DNA of 64,000 nt from UBA1206 sp050953105 (GCA_050953105.1 JBMNMA010000001.1:124001-188000); one strand, 5' to 3'. Counted from the first letter of the stretch, positions 18,762 through 27,714 are shown. Translations and numbers: made by a program. Notes: generated by a model from the letters alone, not told the origin.

Positions 18762-19942
18762 TTGCTTTCCTCCGTTAATTTATAAACTCCCATAATGCCA
18801 TCCATTATATTGGAGCAGCACCAGCCGGTGTAAACCGAATACATGCCCCCTTCGTCAATGTCGTTATTCTGGTTGGCTCTACCCTCCCAGCAGCATTTGT
18901 CGGGGTTGTATGCTCCCCGCCATGCGCCGTCCCAGAGGGGGGATTCACCCTGACATTGGATAGAAACCAAAAAGTCGGCAAGGCGTATTGCGGCGTTTTT
19001 GTATTTTTCGTCGCCGGTTAATGAGAAAGCTTCGTTTAACCCCATAAGGGCAAAACCCTGGGTGTAAACCAAGTCGCAAAGGCAGGGGTTGTCCTGCAAT
19101 GACGCTTTTATTCCCTCCTCGTCGGAGTTCATTATACCGCCGGTTTTATGCTGAATGGACAAAACATAGTCAGAAACCCTGTCAAAGGCCGATTTGTATT
19201 TTTCGTCCGGGATATATTTTAGTATCTTAGCAAGGCAAAACAAAGCTATAGATGCTTCGGAGGAGGCGGGACGCCAGTCCTCCCGGCGCATTATTTCATA
19301 GGTGGTGGTCCATCTGCCGTTTTCCTTCTGTAAGGGCAAAAGGTAGTTTAACGCTTTTCTTGTGCTTTCAAGGTATTTTTCCTCACCGGTTACGCCGTAA
19401 CACATGGCCATTCCGGCGGCAAGCCAGAACACCATGCAGGGGCCAAGGTATGTGGACTGGGTTATGCCGTTGTCATACTGCATATAATACCCCTCGTCCC
19501 GCTGGATTTTAAGCCAGTAGGATGCCAGGTTCAACGCCGATATTTTATATTTTTCGTCACCGGTAAGCTCATACATATCCAGCAGGGCAATAAGTACCTT
19601 ACCGTTGTCGTTCTGCCACCTTGCCTGACCGTTGGGAGCCACCACTTCACCGTCGTTTAAAAAGAAGGGGAAGGAGCCGAACCATGCCGACAGGGGGTGA
19701 TTATCCTGCACCGAAAACAGCCAGTTTATGATATTTTGACATACATCCGCCGATTGGGGCCGGTTGCGCTTAAGGTAAACCCTTGCGATTTCGGCGTTAC
19801 AGTCGGGGCGGGTCCAGTTGACCCGGCGGTTAACGTCTATTCTAATGCGCTCATAAACCCCCACGCTGCCCCGGTTAAAGGAAAGCATTTGACTTTCTAT
19901 CCAGTCAAGGCACTTGTCCACACTTTGTATGTACTTATTCAT
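18758..19942 (-). CDS. Six-hairpin (alpha/alpha-toroid) glycosidase-like protein
   Basis: 394 residues, no signal peptide, so intracellular. The sequence is a series of helical hairpins with the recurring LTGDEKY pattern (around residues 126, 180 and 310) typical of six-hairpin glycosidases and related epimerases. Conserved acidic and aromatic residues are plentiful but I cannot choose the catalytic ones or the exact glycoside hydrolase family. AAAGGAG precedes the ATG. It lies 15 bases after the solute-binding gene and is coupled to the beta-helix gene, so the three act on one carbohydrate. Confidence 0.78.
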   Translation of the reverse strand: MNKYIQSVDKCLDWIESQMLSFNRGSVGVYERIRIDVNRRVNWTRPDCNAEIARVYLKRNRPQSADVCQNIINWLFSVQDNHPLSAWFGSFPFFLNDGEVVAPNGQARWQNDNGKVLIALLDMYELTGDEKYKISALNLASYWLKIQRDEGYYMQYDNGITQSTYLGPCMVFWLAAGMAMCYGVTGEEKYLESTRKALNYLLPLQKENGRWTTTYEIMRREDWRPASSEASIALFCLAKILKYIPDEKYKSAFDRVSDYVLSIQHKTGGIMNSDEEGIKASLQDNPCLCDLVYTQGFALMGLNEAFSLTGDEKYKNAAIRLADFLVSIQCQGESPLWDGAWRGAYNPDKCCWEGRANQNNDIDEGGMYSVYTGWCCSNIMDGIMGVYKLTEESK

Positions 19943-19957
19943 TGTGTTCTCCTTTGG

Positions 19958-21415
19958 TTATTTAAATTTCTTTATTGTTTCTTCAAGCTCGGTTTTTACC
20001 AGATCTTCTATTGCTCCGTAGTAGGAGGCGAAGTTGTCGGAATTGCTGGCGTTCATTTTTTCGATAAGAGCGCCAACGCCGCCGAAGTTGTATATAAACC
20101 CTAAGTCATACACCCGGGAGGCAAAGATAATGTCAAGCATAACTTCCGACTCGTTGTCAACCAGGTCCCTTCCTTTTAGGGTTTTTTCGTAATAGGCTTT
20201 AGTCAGAGTTTCCACCGAGTAGTAGGCCAACGCCTCCACCGCCAAAGCCACATCCTCGGGATTATCGCAGGTTACGGGGATGGTTATGCAGGGGACAAGG
20301 CCGGTGGACACAAGGCAGCGGTATTCGTCCTGGTTTGAATTATATAATGGATAGGGGAGAATACCGAAGTCGAAGTCCTGAGCGTTGCGGAATTCTTTTA
20401 TATCAATAAGGGCAAAGGTGGTGAACATAACCTGTTCGTTTAAAAACATTTCGCATATATTTTCAAAGGTCTGGCACCCCGGCAGCTTGTTGGTTAGCAC
20501 GTCGGGCTTAAAGGCAATTTCGAAAACGTCTTTTAATATATCCTGATTTCTTTCATTGTTTATGGTTATTTTCAGACTGCCGTCGGGTTCTTTTTCGGCA
20601 ATGGTGCCGCCGCAGCCGAAATAGAAGGAATGGGGTGCGTTAAAGGCCACGTGAAGGCCGTATTGGTCGTGGTTGTCCCAAACTGAATCGTCCTCAAGGT
20701 GTTGGGAAAAGCCTTTGCTAAGCTCATAGGCCTTATCCAGTGTCCATTCATGGTCAAGCACCATCTGATATAAGTCGCCTAAGTTGTAATTGCGCACAAG
20801 CTTTTTGTTGAAAAACATTACCATGGTGCAGTCGTTGTCAAGAATGGATATGTCACCGGTGGCAAAGTAAAGCTTGTTGTTTATCTCAAGCCCCTCCCTT
20901 GCCTTCTGGTCCCACCATTCGCCGTCAAGGTTAAGGCTTTCAAGTTCTTTAAGGTCGAGCATTAAATCCTCGCCGATAAGCTTGACCGCATCGTTTATCA
21001 TGGGCATATAAACGTCATACATGTCAAGGCCGGAGGAAACGTAGGTGCGAAGGTCGTTTGCCACGTTGTTGGACTTATCGGCCGTAATGCGGCAGTTATA
21101 TTTCGCCTCCACAGTGCGGTTGCGCTCATACACCGCATCATTAATGGTTTCATTTAAAAGCTCTTCGGCGTAAATTTCAAAGGATTCGTAATAGGAATAC
21201 CCGCTGCCTGCCACAAGGAACCTTATTTCCCTTTCGCCAAGGTCCCTGAGTTCGGGGGTATATTCCGATACCTCCTCGCTGCTTTCGGGTGTGCTTTCAT
21301 ACGTGGTTTCATCCTCGTATGACGGCGCACTGCTTTCCTCGCTGCTGCCGTTACAGGCAAACAGGGTAAGCAAAAAGGTGAACGTTAATGCCAATGCTAA
21401 AACTTTTTTCAACAT
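19958..21415 (-). CDS. Sugar-type extracellular solute-binding lipoprotein without adjacent permeases
   Basis: 485 residues with a lipoprotein signal (LLTLFACNG, Cys about 21), an acidic Ser/Glu linker to residue 58, then a solute-binding fold: AERNRTVEAKYN-type early helix, a central LYFATGDIS and EWTLDKAYELSKGF motif common in carbohydrate-binding SBPs. It would be tethered outside and capture a saccharide. The usual two permease genes are absent on either side, so it must use a transporter encoded elsewhere, or act as a sensor. Its own strong promoter is at 21452-21480. Confidence 0.85.
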   Translation of the reverse strand: MLKKVLALALTFTFLLTLFACNGSSEESSAPSYEDETTYESTPESSEEVSEYTPELRDLGEREIRFLVAGSGYSYYESFEIYAEELLNETINDAVYERNRTVEAKYNCRITADKSNNVANDLRTYVSSGLDMYDVYMPMINDAVKLIGEDLMLDLKELESLNLDGEWWDQKAREGLEINNKLYFATGDISILDNDCTMVMFFNKKLVRNYNLGDLYQMVLDHEWTLDKAYELSKGFSQHLEDDSVWDNHDQYGLHVAFNAPHSFYFGCGGTIAEKEPDGSLKITINNERNQDILKDVFEIAFKPDVLTNKLPGCQTFENICEMFLNEQVMFTTFALIDIKEFRNAQDFDFGILPYPLYNSNQDEYRCLVSTGLVPCITIPVTCDNPEDVALAVEALAYYSVETLTKAYYEKTLKGRDLVDNESEVMLDIIFASRVYDLGFIYNFGGVGALIEKMNASNSDNFASYYGAIEDLVKTELEETIKKFK

Positions 21416-21451
21416 TCCTTAAATCAATCCGCCTTTCAAAATTTTAAGTAA

Positions 21452-21480
21452 ATTTTACAACATTATTGGCAAAAAGTCAA
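21452..21480 (-). promoter_or_regulatory. Sigma-A promoter of the solute-binding/glycosidase operon
   Basis: On the minus strand TTGACT (21475-21480), a 17-base spacer and TAAAAT (21452-21457) precede the solute-binding gene by 36 bases. It begins right after the M48 gene terminator. Confidence 0.82.
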
Positions 21481-21482
21481 TC

Positions 21483-21509
21483 AAAAAACGCCCCGCAATT
21501 AAGCGGAGC
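21483..21509 (-). terminator. Terminator overlapping the M48 gene stop codon
   Basis: A 7-bp stem (21503-21509 with 21490-21496, one G-T pair) holds the TAA stop of the protease gene in its loop and is followed by six T residues on the minus strand. Confidence 0.85.
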
Positions 21510-23796
21510 GCATATATTCTTTTTTGTAAACCAAACTTCCCTTAATCTTTTTTAGGTTTACCAGTTTAACATCTAAATAGTCGAACAATGAAAATTGCCA
21601 GTCCGAACAGGTGTCAAGATGGTAATAAATCTTTTGCATTACCTCCAATTTATCATCCGGATTTGCTTTACGGTTAAAGCGCACCACAAAGGCAGAGGTG
21701 AAAAAGTTATTTGTAATGGTTTTTCTGACAAGGTAAATTTCATCAATATCCCCGGTGTCCACCGATTTTATGTAGGATAAAATATCATCAAGCATTCGGT
21801 CGGGGAGGTTTTCGGATGATAGACGATCACCGCGGTTTAAGGACGTTGTATGCCGGTATTCGTCCTGGAACTTCTGCTGCAATTCCACGTGTTTGCGCCG
21901 ATATATTTCAAGGGATGTTTCGTCCCCGGTGTAGCAGCAGTAACTGCCTACAATGCTCAACCCTTCATGAATGAAATTTTGGTTTTCCATGGCCTTATAC
22001 ATATACTCAAGGCCGGACTTGTCATAGCGGCGTAATAGCATGTTCCCCTTTATAAAGCAGGCATAGGCGGCCGCCGGTTTGGGAAGGGTGGCTATAGCCC
22101 TGTCGCAAAGGTTTTCGGCCTCAAGGTTTCGGCCCAGTTTACGAAGGGAATTAACGATTTCAATATATCCCTCACTTGAAACCGGCTGACCGTCCTCAAT
22201 CCATTTATCCACCTTTTCCTTGGGTTCAAGGTAAAATTCCCGCCTTTCATCGGCGTAGCTTGGCTTACGGTCAGCGGCGATAATTTCGTCAAGATAGTCG
22301 GCGGCCTTTTCACATTCAGCTGCAAGGGCGGGATTTTTGGTGTTTTCCACCGTTTCGTATTCGTCAAGTCCCAGGCTTTCAAGGCGCATCCTTGCGGTGG
22401 GGTGGGTTGAGGAACGGGACAGAATTTCAACCTTTGCAAGGCTTTTCCAAAAATCCTCCCTTTGGCTTTTTTGCTCCTCAAACAGCTTTATTTCATATTT
22501 GGTAAGGTGAACAACCGGCTTTTCGGAACGATACAGGCTTTCTTCGTCGTATGTTCCCCTTTCCCAAGTAAAAAGATCATAGTATTTAAGCTTTAACAGT
22601 GAAGATGCAACAGCCTTTTTATTGCCGCATTTAAGCATGGCCCGGTCGGCTTTGGTTTCATGCATCACCGATACGGAATAGTAATAAACCGAATACTCAA
22701 AGGCATATGTAAAGTCAAGGTAGCCGAAAAACAGCTCGGTAAGCTTTGAGGATATGGCGTAATCGGGCTGGGATTCTGCTAAAATATGTGAATTATATTG
22801 CATAAATTTCACAGATTCAGCGTTTATGCTTGCCATATGGGAAAATTCGTGAAGGAGTATGGCGTAAATCTCATCTTCCGAAAAGAGATTTAACAAAATC
22901 GCCCCAAGAATGACCGAATAGGTGCCCCCGATTCTGGCAATACCCCCGTTACAGCCGGATGATACCGAAATTTTTACTTCCCCCTTGCACCCCATTTCAT
23001 CAGCCGCCCTGCGGGTGAGTTCATAGAGGGCGGGGTATTCGGTATCAAGCAGATAGGTTTTAATGCCCGAAACAATGCTTTTCCCTTTTGTCCATCTAAT
23101 ACGGTAAAGGGATGAACCGAAAATAATTGCCGGGGCAAAAAAGGCGGGGAGAGCTATCGCAGTATCGGGCAGGACCGGCAGGGACAGTGCAAGCAAAGAA
23201 GCTGTAAGGCATAGAAAACAAGTGTAAATGTCACCTAAAAGGATTAGCAAATTTAATATCTTTTGCTTTGCCAGATAAGTCTTTTCAGCCTGTTCCCTAT
23301 GTCTTAAGTAGAATTGAATGGTGTCGGCCACCTTTTTATTTTCCCACTTTTTTTGTTGCCATTTCATAAGAAAAAGGTTTACCGGTATAATGGCCAAAGG
23401 TATAACAGAGGATACAATCAATATGACTTCAAATGCTGCCTTAATGCCGGGGATGACGGTTAACAGTTTGGCCCCTGTAATGCCGAAGGCGACGGTAAGT
23501 ATACATGATACGGCTATTATAACCGTCTGGCGGCGATTAAGTAATGCAAGAGCAAGGTCATTGGGAGGGTTAAAAATCAGATTTATTTCTTTGCCGGTTT
23601 TATATGCAAAGTAAATTATGCCGGTAAAGGTCAAAGCCTCGGCAATATAAAACAAAGTGATAACCACCTTATCTATGGCGGTTCGGTCGGTTGATTCTCT
23701 TCCCCCGGTAAGCCTTGTGCCTATGGCCACCCACATGAATATGCACATAACAAGGAAAATTACCAGTGATAAATATAAAAATCCTCTTTTGCTCAT
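21499..23796 (-). CDS. M48-family membrane metalloprotease with TPR-like C-terminus
   Basis: 766 residues from ATG 23796 (an in-frame TTG lies at 23802). About six hydrophobic segments occupy residues 1-235. The zinc site is HEFSH at 316-320, with the third ligand in HETKAD (Glu about 380). The rest is helical and TPR-like (residues about 500-640), ending in a small mixed domain. The arrangement is a HtpX/Ste24-type protease active at the cytoplasmic face, possibly for membrane protein quality control. Substrate unknown. It is a single-gene unit, closed by its own terminator. Confidence 0.82.
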   Translation of the reverse strand: MSKRGFLYLSLVIFLVMCIFMWVAIGTRLTGGRESTDRTAIDKVVITLFYIAEALTFTGIIYFAYKTGKEINLIFNPPNDLALALLNRRQTVIIAVSCILTVAFGITGAKLLTVIPGIKAAFEVILIVSSVIPLAIIPVNLFLMKWQQKKWENKKVADTIQFYLRHREQAEKTYLAKQKILNLLILLGDIYTCFLCLTASLLALSLPVLPDTAIALPAFFAPAIIFGSSLYRIRWTKGKSIVSGIKTYLLDTEYPALYELTRRAADEMGCKGEVKISVSSGCNGGIARIGGTYSVILGAILLNLFSEDEIYAILLHEFSHMASINAESVKFMQYNSHILAESQPDYAISSKLTELFFGYLDFTYAFEYSVYYYSVSVMHETKADRAMLKCGNKKAVASSLLKLKYYDLFTWERGTYDEESLYRSEKPVVHLTKYEIKLFEEQKSQREDFWKSLAKVEILSRSSTHPTARMRLESLGLDEYETVENTKNPALAAECEKAADYLDEIIAADRKPSYADERREFYLEPKEKVDKWIEDGQPVSSEGYIEIVNSLRKLGRNLEAENLCDRAIATLPKPAAAYACFIKGNMLLRRYDKSGLEYMYKAMENQNFIHEGLSIVGSYCCYTGDETSLEIYRRKHVELQQKFQDEYRHTTSLNRGDRLSSENLPDRMLDDILSYIKSVDTGDIDEIYLVRKTITNNFFTSAFVVRFNRKANPDDKLEVMQKIYYHLDTCSDWQFSLFDYLDVKLVNLKKIKGSLVYKKEYMRSA

Positions 23797-23950
23797 ACCC
23801 AAAACGCCGCTATGACAGTAAAAACGCCGGCGCTCCTTTCCCTATGTTTAACAGACGGAGTCGGTAATTTTTATTTTGAATTTAGATGATTTTTCAATAT
23901 ATTGTTTTACTTTATCTTTTGCCATTCGGTTTTTATGATTGCAAATACCT

Positions 23951-24604
23951 TTATAAATCGATTTTCTCAAAGGATTTTACCGAGCGGCTGTAACCTATAT
24001 AGGTAAATAAGGTGTATAAAGCAATTCCCGTTAAAAATGCCGCTGACTGAACTGTGATGTTTGTAAAACCGAAGGAGTTTAGCACCTCAAGTCCCGGGAA
24101 GTGCCATATGACCTCGGCAAGGCCGATTACTATAAAGCCCACAACGCAGAACGATAAAAAGGGTTTGCCGAAATAATAGCCTGTTTTAAAATATCCCCTT
24201 ACAAACAATATGTTAAACAGTCCGAAGATTATAAGGGCATACCCCAAAAACACCAGATTTGCCGTAAGCAGCGGATTGTTGACGTAGGCTTTAACATCTT
24301 TAAGCAAGGTCATTCTAAAGAGTGTGATTATAGTCATAATCGAAAACGTCAACAACTCTATGGTGCAGACAAAAACGAATTTTGCTTTTACGATATCCTT
24401 TTTGGTAACGGGAAGAAGAATCGAATATGCTATATCGTTGGATTCCCTGTATGACTGAAAGGATTGAAAGATTCCCAGACACGAAAAGAACACTCCCACC
24501 AGAATTGGATAACCTGGGATAAACGTCATAAAGCCAAAGGCTATAAAATAATACGAAAGAATATGAGCGCTTAATTTAAATTCTTTTCTTACAAGCTTAT
24601 TCAT
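23951..24604 (-). CDS. ABC-2 type transporter permease
   Basis: 217 residues from ATG 24604, with six hydrophobic helices and the short PVTKKDIVKAKF motif typical of small ABC-2 permeases of antibiotic or lantibiotic exporters. It overlaps the ATPase gene by eight bases and so is made in a fixed ratio with it. Together they would form an efflux pump, perhaps for antimicrobial peptides or lipids. The exported molecule is unknown. Confidence 0.85.
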   Translation of the reverse strand: MNKLVRKEFKLSAHILSYYFIAFGFMTFIPGYPILVGVFFSCLGIFQSFQSYRESNDIAYSILLPVTKKDIVKAKFVFVCTIELLTFSIMTIITLFRMTLLKDVKAYVNNPLLTANLVFLGYALIIFGLFNILFVRGYFKTGYYFGKPFLSFCVVGFIVIGLAEVIWHFPGLEVLNSFGFTNITVQSAAFLTGIALYTLFTYIGYSRSVKSFEKIDL

Positions 24605-25316
24605 GTTTTTCCCTCTCAAGCCTTAATATGATATTTTCCAAGGTTTCATTACCCGTCTGATATTTTTTAATAAAATCCTCTTTACTGCATGCGTCCACTA
24701 TCTTTCCTTTGCTGATATACACAATATCGTCTGCACACTTTTCCAGGTCGGAGGTTATATGGGTTGAAAACAATATGGCTGTTCCCCTTTTTTTAAGTTC
24801 GATAAACACGTCCAGTATCTCATCTCTGGAAAAGGGATCAAGCCCGCTTGTGGGCTCGTCAAGAATTAAAACTCTGGCATTGTGGCTTAAAGCAAGTAAT
24901 AAATTAAATTTGACCTTCATTCCGTCGGACAATTCGCTATTGGTTTTGGTAAGGTCTAATTGGAAAACATCCTTATACTCATTCATAATGCCGTCGTCCC
25001 AGTTTTCATAGAAGGTCTTGGTTATGTTTATAATATCAATCAGTTTTTTCCGGGGATAATAGTTGGTCGTTCCGCTGGAATATCCGATTTGGTTTTTTAT
25101 TGCGTTTTCATGCTCTTTAATGTCCAGATTAAAGAACTTTACATTGCCGCTGTTTGCTTTGACTATATTTAATATGGATTTTATGGTCGTTGTCTTTCCG
25201 GCACCGTTTCTGCCGATAAAACCTACTATATGCCCTTCTTCCACATTAAAGCTGACATTATCCAGCTTAAAGGATTTATATTCCTTTGTAATGTTTTTAA
25301 TTTCAATGGCGTTCAT
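24597..25316 (-). CDS. ABC transporter ATP-binding protein
   Basis: 239 residues. Walker A GRNGAGKTT at about 35-43, signature LSDGMKVK (a divergent form of LSGGQ) near 133, Walker B LILDEPTSGLDP near 150, H-loop STHITSD near 187. This set matches the BcrA/YtrB group of exporters. It is translated right after the AbrB-like regulator and overlaps the permease gene. The divergent signature is usual in this subgroup. Confidence 0.92.
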   Translation of the reverse strand: MNAIEIKNITKEYKSFKLDNVSFNVEEGHIVGFIGRNGAGKTTTIKSILNIVKANSGNVKFFNLDIKEHENAIKNQIGYSSGTTNYYPRKKLIDIINITKTFYENWDDGIMNEYKDVFQLDLTKTNSELSDGMKVKFNLLLALSHNARVLILDEPTSGLDPFSRDEILDVFIELKKRGTAILFSTHITSDLEKCADDIVYISKGKIVDACSKEDFIKKYQTGNETLENIILRLEREKHE

Positions 25317-25522
25317 TATTTATCACTTCCCATTATGTTTTTGTAAATAACCTCGATCTGGCTTTTCGGGGGGATTGCAATTCCCCTTTCCTCGTCTGCT
25401 AAAACAATTAAGGTGTCACCGGGTTTGATATCAAAAACATCTCTTATCTGTTTGGGTATAACTATCTGCCCTTTTTCTCCCACAGTTACCGTCCACATGT
25501 ATTTGCCGTTATTGACTCTCAT
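25316..25522 (-). CDS. AbrB/MazE/SpoVT-type transcriptional regulator
   Basis: 68 residues with the swapped-hairpin AbrB fold: TVGEKGQIVIPKQIRDVF, then IKPGDTLIVLADE. An AGGAGG site precedes the ATG. It is the first gene of the exporter operon (its stop overlaps the ATPase start), so it probably represses its own operon and responds to envelope or drug stress; the signal is unknown. Direct repeats lie just upstream. Confidence 0.9.
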   Translation of the reverse strand: MRVNNGKYMWTVTVGEKGQIVIPKQIRDVFDIKPGDTLIVLADEERGIAIPPKSQIEVIYKNIMGSDK

Positions 25523-25546
25523 ATTAATCCTCCTGTATGATTTGTT

Positions 25547-25569
25547 ATACTTTTCATACTTTTCATACT
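25547..25569 (-). repeat. Tandem 9-base repeat upstream of the AbrB-like gene
   Basis: ATACTTTTC occurs twice in tandem plus a partial third copy (plus-strand reading), 25 bases before the start codon. AbrB-type proteins bind AT-rich, loosely repeated DNA, so this may be the operator. No clean sigma-A promoter was identified here. Confidence 0.5.
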
Positions 25570-25655
25570 AATATAAAATGCATAAAAAATCAAGGGTTAT
25601 ACTGATTTTTATAAAAAAGTTATTATTACACTGTTTTTAATGCCGGAAAGCAAAA

Positions 25656-25687
25656 ATAAAAAGGCTTGATACCACAGTATCAAACCT
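25656..25687 (-). terminator. Terminator of tRNA-Leu(UAG)
   Basis: An 11-bp stem with one mismatch (25662-25672 with 25677-25687) and a T-rich tail on the minus strand starts two bases after the tRNA CCA end. Confidence 0.85.
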
Positions 25688-25688
25688 T

Positions 25689-25771
25689 TGGTGCGGGTAG
25701 TGGGATTTGAACCCACACGGTCGCCCACCGGATCCTAAGTCCGACGCGTCTGCCAATTCCGCCATACCCGC
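25689..25771 (-). tRNA. tRNA-Leu, anticodon UAG
   Basis: Cloverleaf with acceptor stem GCGGGTA/TACCCGC, long variable arm typical of leucine tRNAs, and anticodon loop CTTAGGA (anticodon TAG). The CCA end is encoded (25689-25691). Confidence 0.95.
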
Positions 25772-25877
25772 GATAATATTATTTTAAGCCGTTTTTGCAA
25801 AATTTTAAGTGTATTTGCGTAAATTCTTACAAACATCCGCAGACATCAATAACAATTTGCAAAAACAACCAATGCTT

Positions 25878-25904
25878 AAAAAAAGCAGGTCCGAGACCTG
25901 CTTT
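25878..25904 (-). terminator. Terminator of tRNA-Leu(GAG)
   Basis: A 10-bp stem (25882-25891 with 25895-25904) with a 3-base loop is followed by T residues on the minus strand. It separates the two leucine tRNA genes. Confidence 0.88.
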
Positions 25905-25906
25905 GT

Positions 25907-25989
25907 TGGTGCGGCTAATGGGACTTGAACCCATACGGTTGCCCACACGCCCCTCAAACGTGCGCGTCTGCCAGTTCCGCCACAGCCGC
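25907..25989 (-). tRNA. tRNA-Leu, anticodon GAG
   Basis: Acceptor stem GCGGCTG/(T)AGCCGC, long variable arm and anticodon loop TTGAGGG (anticodon GAG). CCA is encoded at 25907-25909. It is closely related in its D- and T-arms to the neighbouring tRNA-Leu, suggesting an old duplication. Confidence 0.95.
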
Positions 25990-26087
25990 ATATGCTGTTT
26001 TGCTTATTGTCTGCCTGTAAAAGCAGGGCTTTCGCAAGACAGCTATTTCATTATACACACAATTTTCAGTTTGTCAAGAGCTTTTTT

Positions 26088-27527
26088 TCACCTTTCGGGG
26101 AATTTTATCAAACCAATTTTGCCCTTAAGTAACGAGTAAAGAAGGGTGATAAGATAAGCCTGAACCACGCATACGATTAGCCCTTCCGCTACCCTGGGAA
26201 CCCACACTATCATAAAAGGATAGGCCGCCCAGGTGGATTTAAAGGTAAGCTCTTTCAGTATAATCGTGTTTATTGTGGTTTGAATAAGCTCGGCGGTAAA
26301 GATGGCGGTAAATATACGCCATGTGTGGTTTTGGGGTGATTTTTCGCTCCGGTTCTTTGACCAAAAATACTCGGCTGCAACGGCAATCAGTCCCAGCACA
26401 CCCACAAGTGAAAGGCCAAAGGCGATAAAGTTTATATTTCCGGCAAGCTTTTTACCGTAATTGTTGTTGGAAACAAAGGTTAATTCCTCAAACACCATGT
26501 CTTCCGACTTAATAACCGCCATCCTTTGGGGGATGGTGTCCACAATCTGATAATCAAGGCCGGAATTTTTAACGGTTTCAAGCACCGGGGAGTTTTCGGT
26601 CAGGAAAATTGTAACGCTCTTTCCGTTAAGTGACGATATATTAAGCGACGAAATAACGTCGGGAAGGTAAATCTCTTTAATATTTTCATTACCCTCAAAA
26701 GCGGTTCCCGACAACGCCAGCTTGCCGGATGCTCCGTCTACGGTTATTTTTGAGGGAATGACAACCTTTTCGGCATCCTCCACCTTGGTTATGGTATAGG
26801 TGTCGCTCTCCCCTATCCGCTTGACGATAAGACCGGTAAAGAAGGAATAGTTGCTGTTGTTGACTAATCCCTTGGAGGGCATATCCTCCGCCTTTGCGAT
26901 AATGCTTTTGTTTATTCCGTCTGCGGAAAGGGAAACATAAAACACCGTTCCCAGCGCCAGAATGACGGCGAAGCAGACTATAAAGGTTTTGCGAAGCTTC
27001 TTGGCATCGGTTTTCTTAAACACCAGCCAGACAAGGCCTTTTACACAGCCGCCAATAAAAGCGGTTATGGTAAATAAGGGATTAAAACCACCCTGGGGAT
27101 CAATCATCCAGCCGATAATGTCTAAAACCGCCCCGGACATACCGCCGTAAATGGGGCCGAACAGTATGGCAGGGAAAATGGAAAAGATACCTGACAGTCC
27201 CACCCGCATTCCTGCCGAGCCGAAAATGGGTATTGTTATGGCAAACAGCTTTGTTAAAGCAGCAAGGCCTATAAACATGGCGGTTAACGTCAGTTTTAGG
27301 GTGGCGTCCTTGTAGTTTACAGGAGGAAGCTCACCCGGAACGGTTTTGTAGGCTAAAATTATTATGGCCACCCCCATGACGGCTACTGCACCGCCGATGG
27401 CAATTGAAACAAACATCGCCGTGCCGGAGATTAAAAAGGCCATAGAAGCGGCAAAGGCCAGACCAAGACACAAAACCACAATACCTAAAGTGCGAAAATT
27501 CTTTTTGCTGAACAGTTTTTTGGACAT
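26088..27527 (-). CDS. folT: Folate-type ECF transporter S-component with inserted outer domain
   Basis: 479 residues, about 2.5 times a normal S-component. Residues 11-60 are two extra helices; 77-190 contain the first part of a folate-type S-component (MRVGLSGIFSIFPAILFGPIYGG). Around residues 207-355 there is an insertion whose centre, with VVIPSKITV and ALSGTAFEGNENIKEIYLPD, resembles a BspA-type leucine-rich repeat. Two or three helices complete the S-component (about 365-470). By topology the insertion should face outside. A THF riboswitch upstream supports folate as ligand. The energising EcfA/EcfT proteins are encoded elsewhere. Confidence 0.85.
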   Translation of the reverse strand: MSKKLFSKKNFRTLGIVVLCLGLAFAASMAFLISGTAMFVSIAIGGAVAVMGVAIIILAYKTVPGELPPVNYKDATLKLTLTAMFIGLAALTKLFAITIPIFGSAGMRVGLSGIFSIFPAILFGPIYGGMSGAVLDIIGWMIDPQGGFNPLFTITAFIGGCVKGLVWLVFKKTDAKKLRKTFIVCFAVILALGTVFYVSLSADGINKSIIAKAEDMPSKGLVNNSNYSFFTGLIVKRIGESDTYTITKVEDAEKVVIPSKITVDGASGKLALSGTAFEGNENIKEIYLPDVISSLNISSLNGKSVTIFLTENSPVLETVKNSGLDYQIVDTIPQRMAVIKSEDMVFEELTFVSNNNYGKKLAGNINFIAFGLSLVGVLGLIAVAAEYFWSKNRSEKSPQNHTWRIFTAIFTAELIQTTINTIILKELTFKSTWAAYPFMIVWVPRVAEGLIVCVVQAYLITLLYSLLKGKIGLIKFPER

Positions 27528-27608
27528 AATAAAAATACACCTCTCGCTTTTTTACGATGGTGCAGAGAAGCAAATATCCGTAGTAAGGCGCTAGAACAGC
27601 GTCTTGGC

Positions 27609-27714
27609 CACAGCGGGATGCAAAAGGTTCACCGCGGAAAAGATGCCTTTTCACTTCGTCTCGGTGACAACTCCCCGTTCACCGAGCACTAAAACGCGAA
27701 CCTTTTTACTCTGC
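27609..27714 (-). ncRNA. Tetrahydrofolate (THF) riboswitch
   Basis: The minus-strand leader has the conserved pieces of the THF aptamer in order: GCAGAGTA, GGTTCGCGTT, GTGAACGGGG, GTTGTCACC, ACGAAG, GCGGTGAACC and TTTTGCATCCCGCTG. These pair as the known three-way junction with a long-range loop contact. It is followed by a short hairpin around 27585-27604 and the ribosome site GAGAGGTG of the folate transporter gene. I could not decide whether control is at transcription or translation. Confidence 0.93.

Noticed and set aside
27541..27608. Intrinsic terminator as the THF riboswitch output
   Set aside because: A hairpin is present at about 27585-27604 but no U-tract follows it; translational control cannot be excluded.
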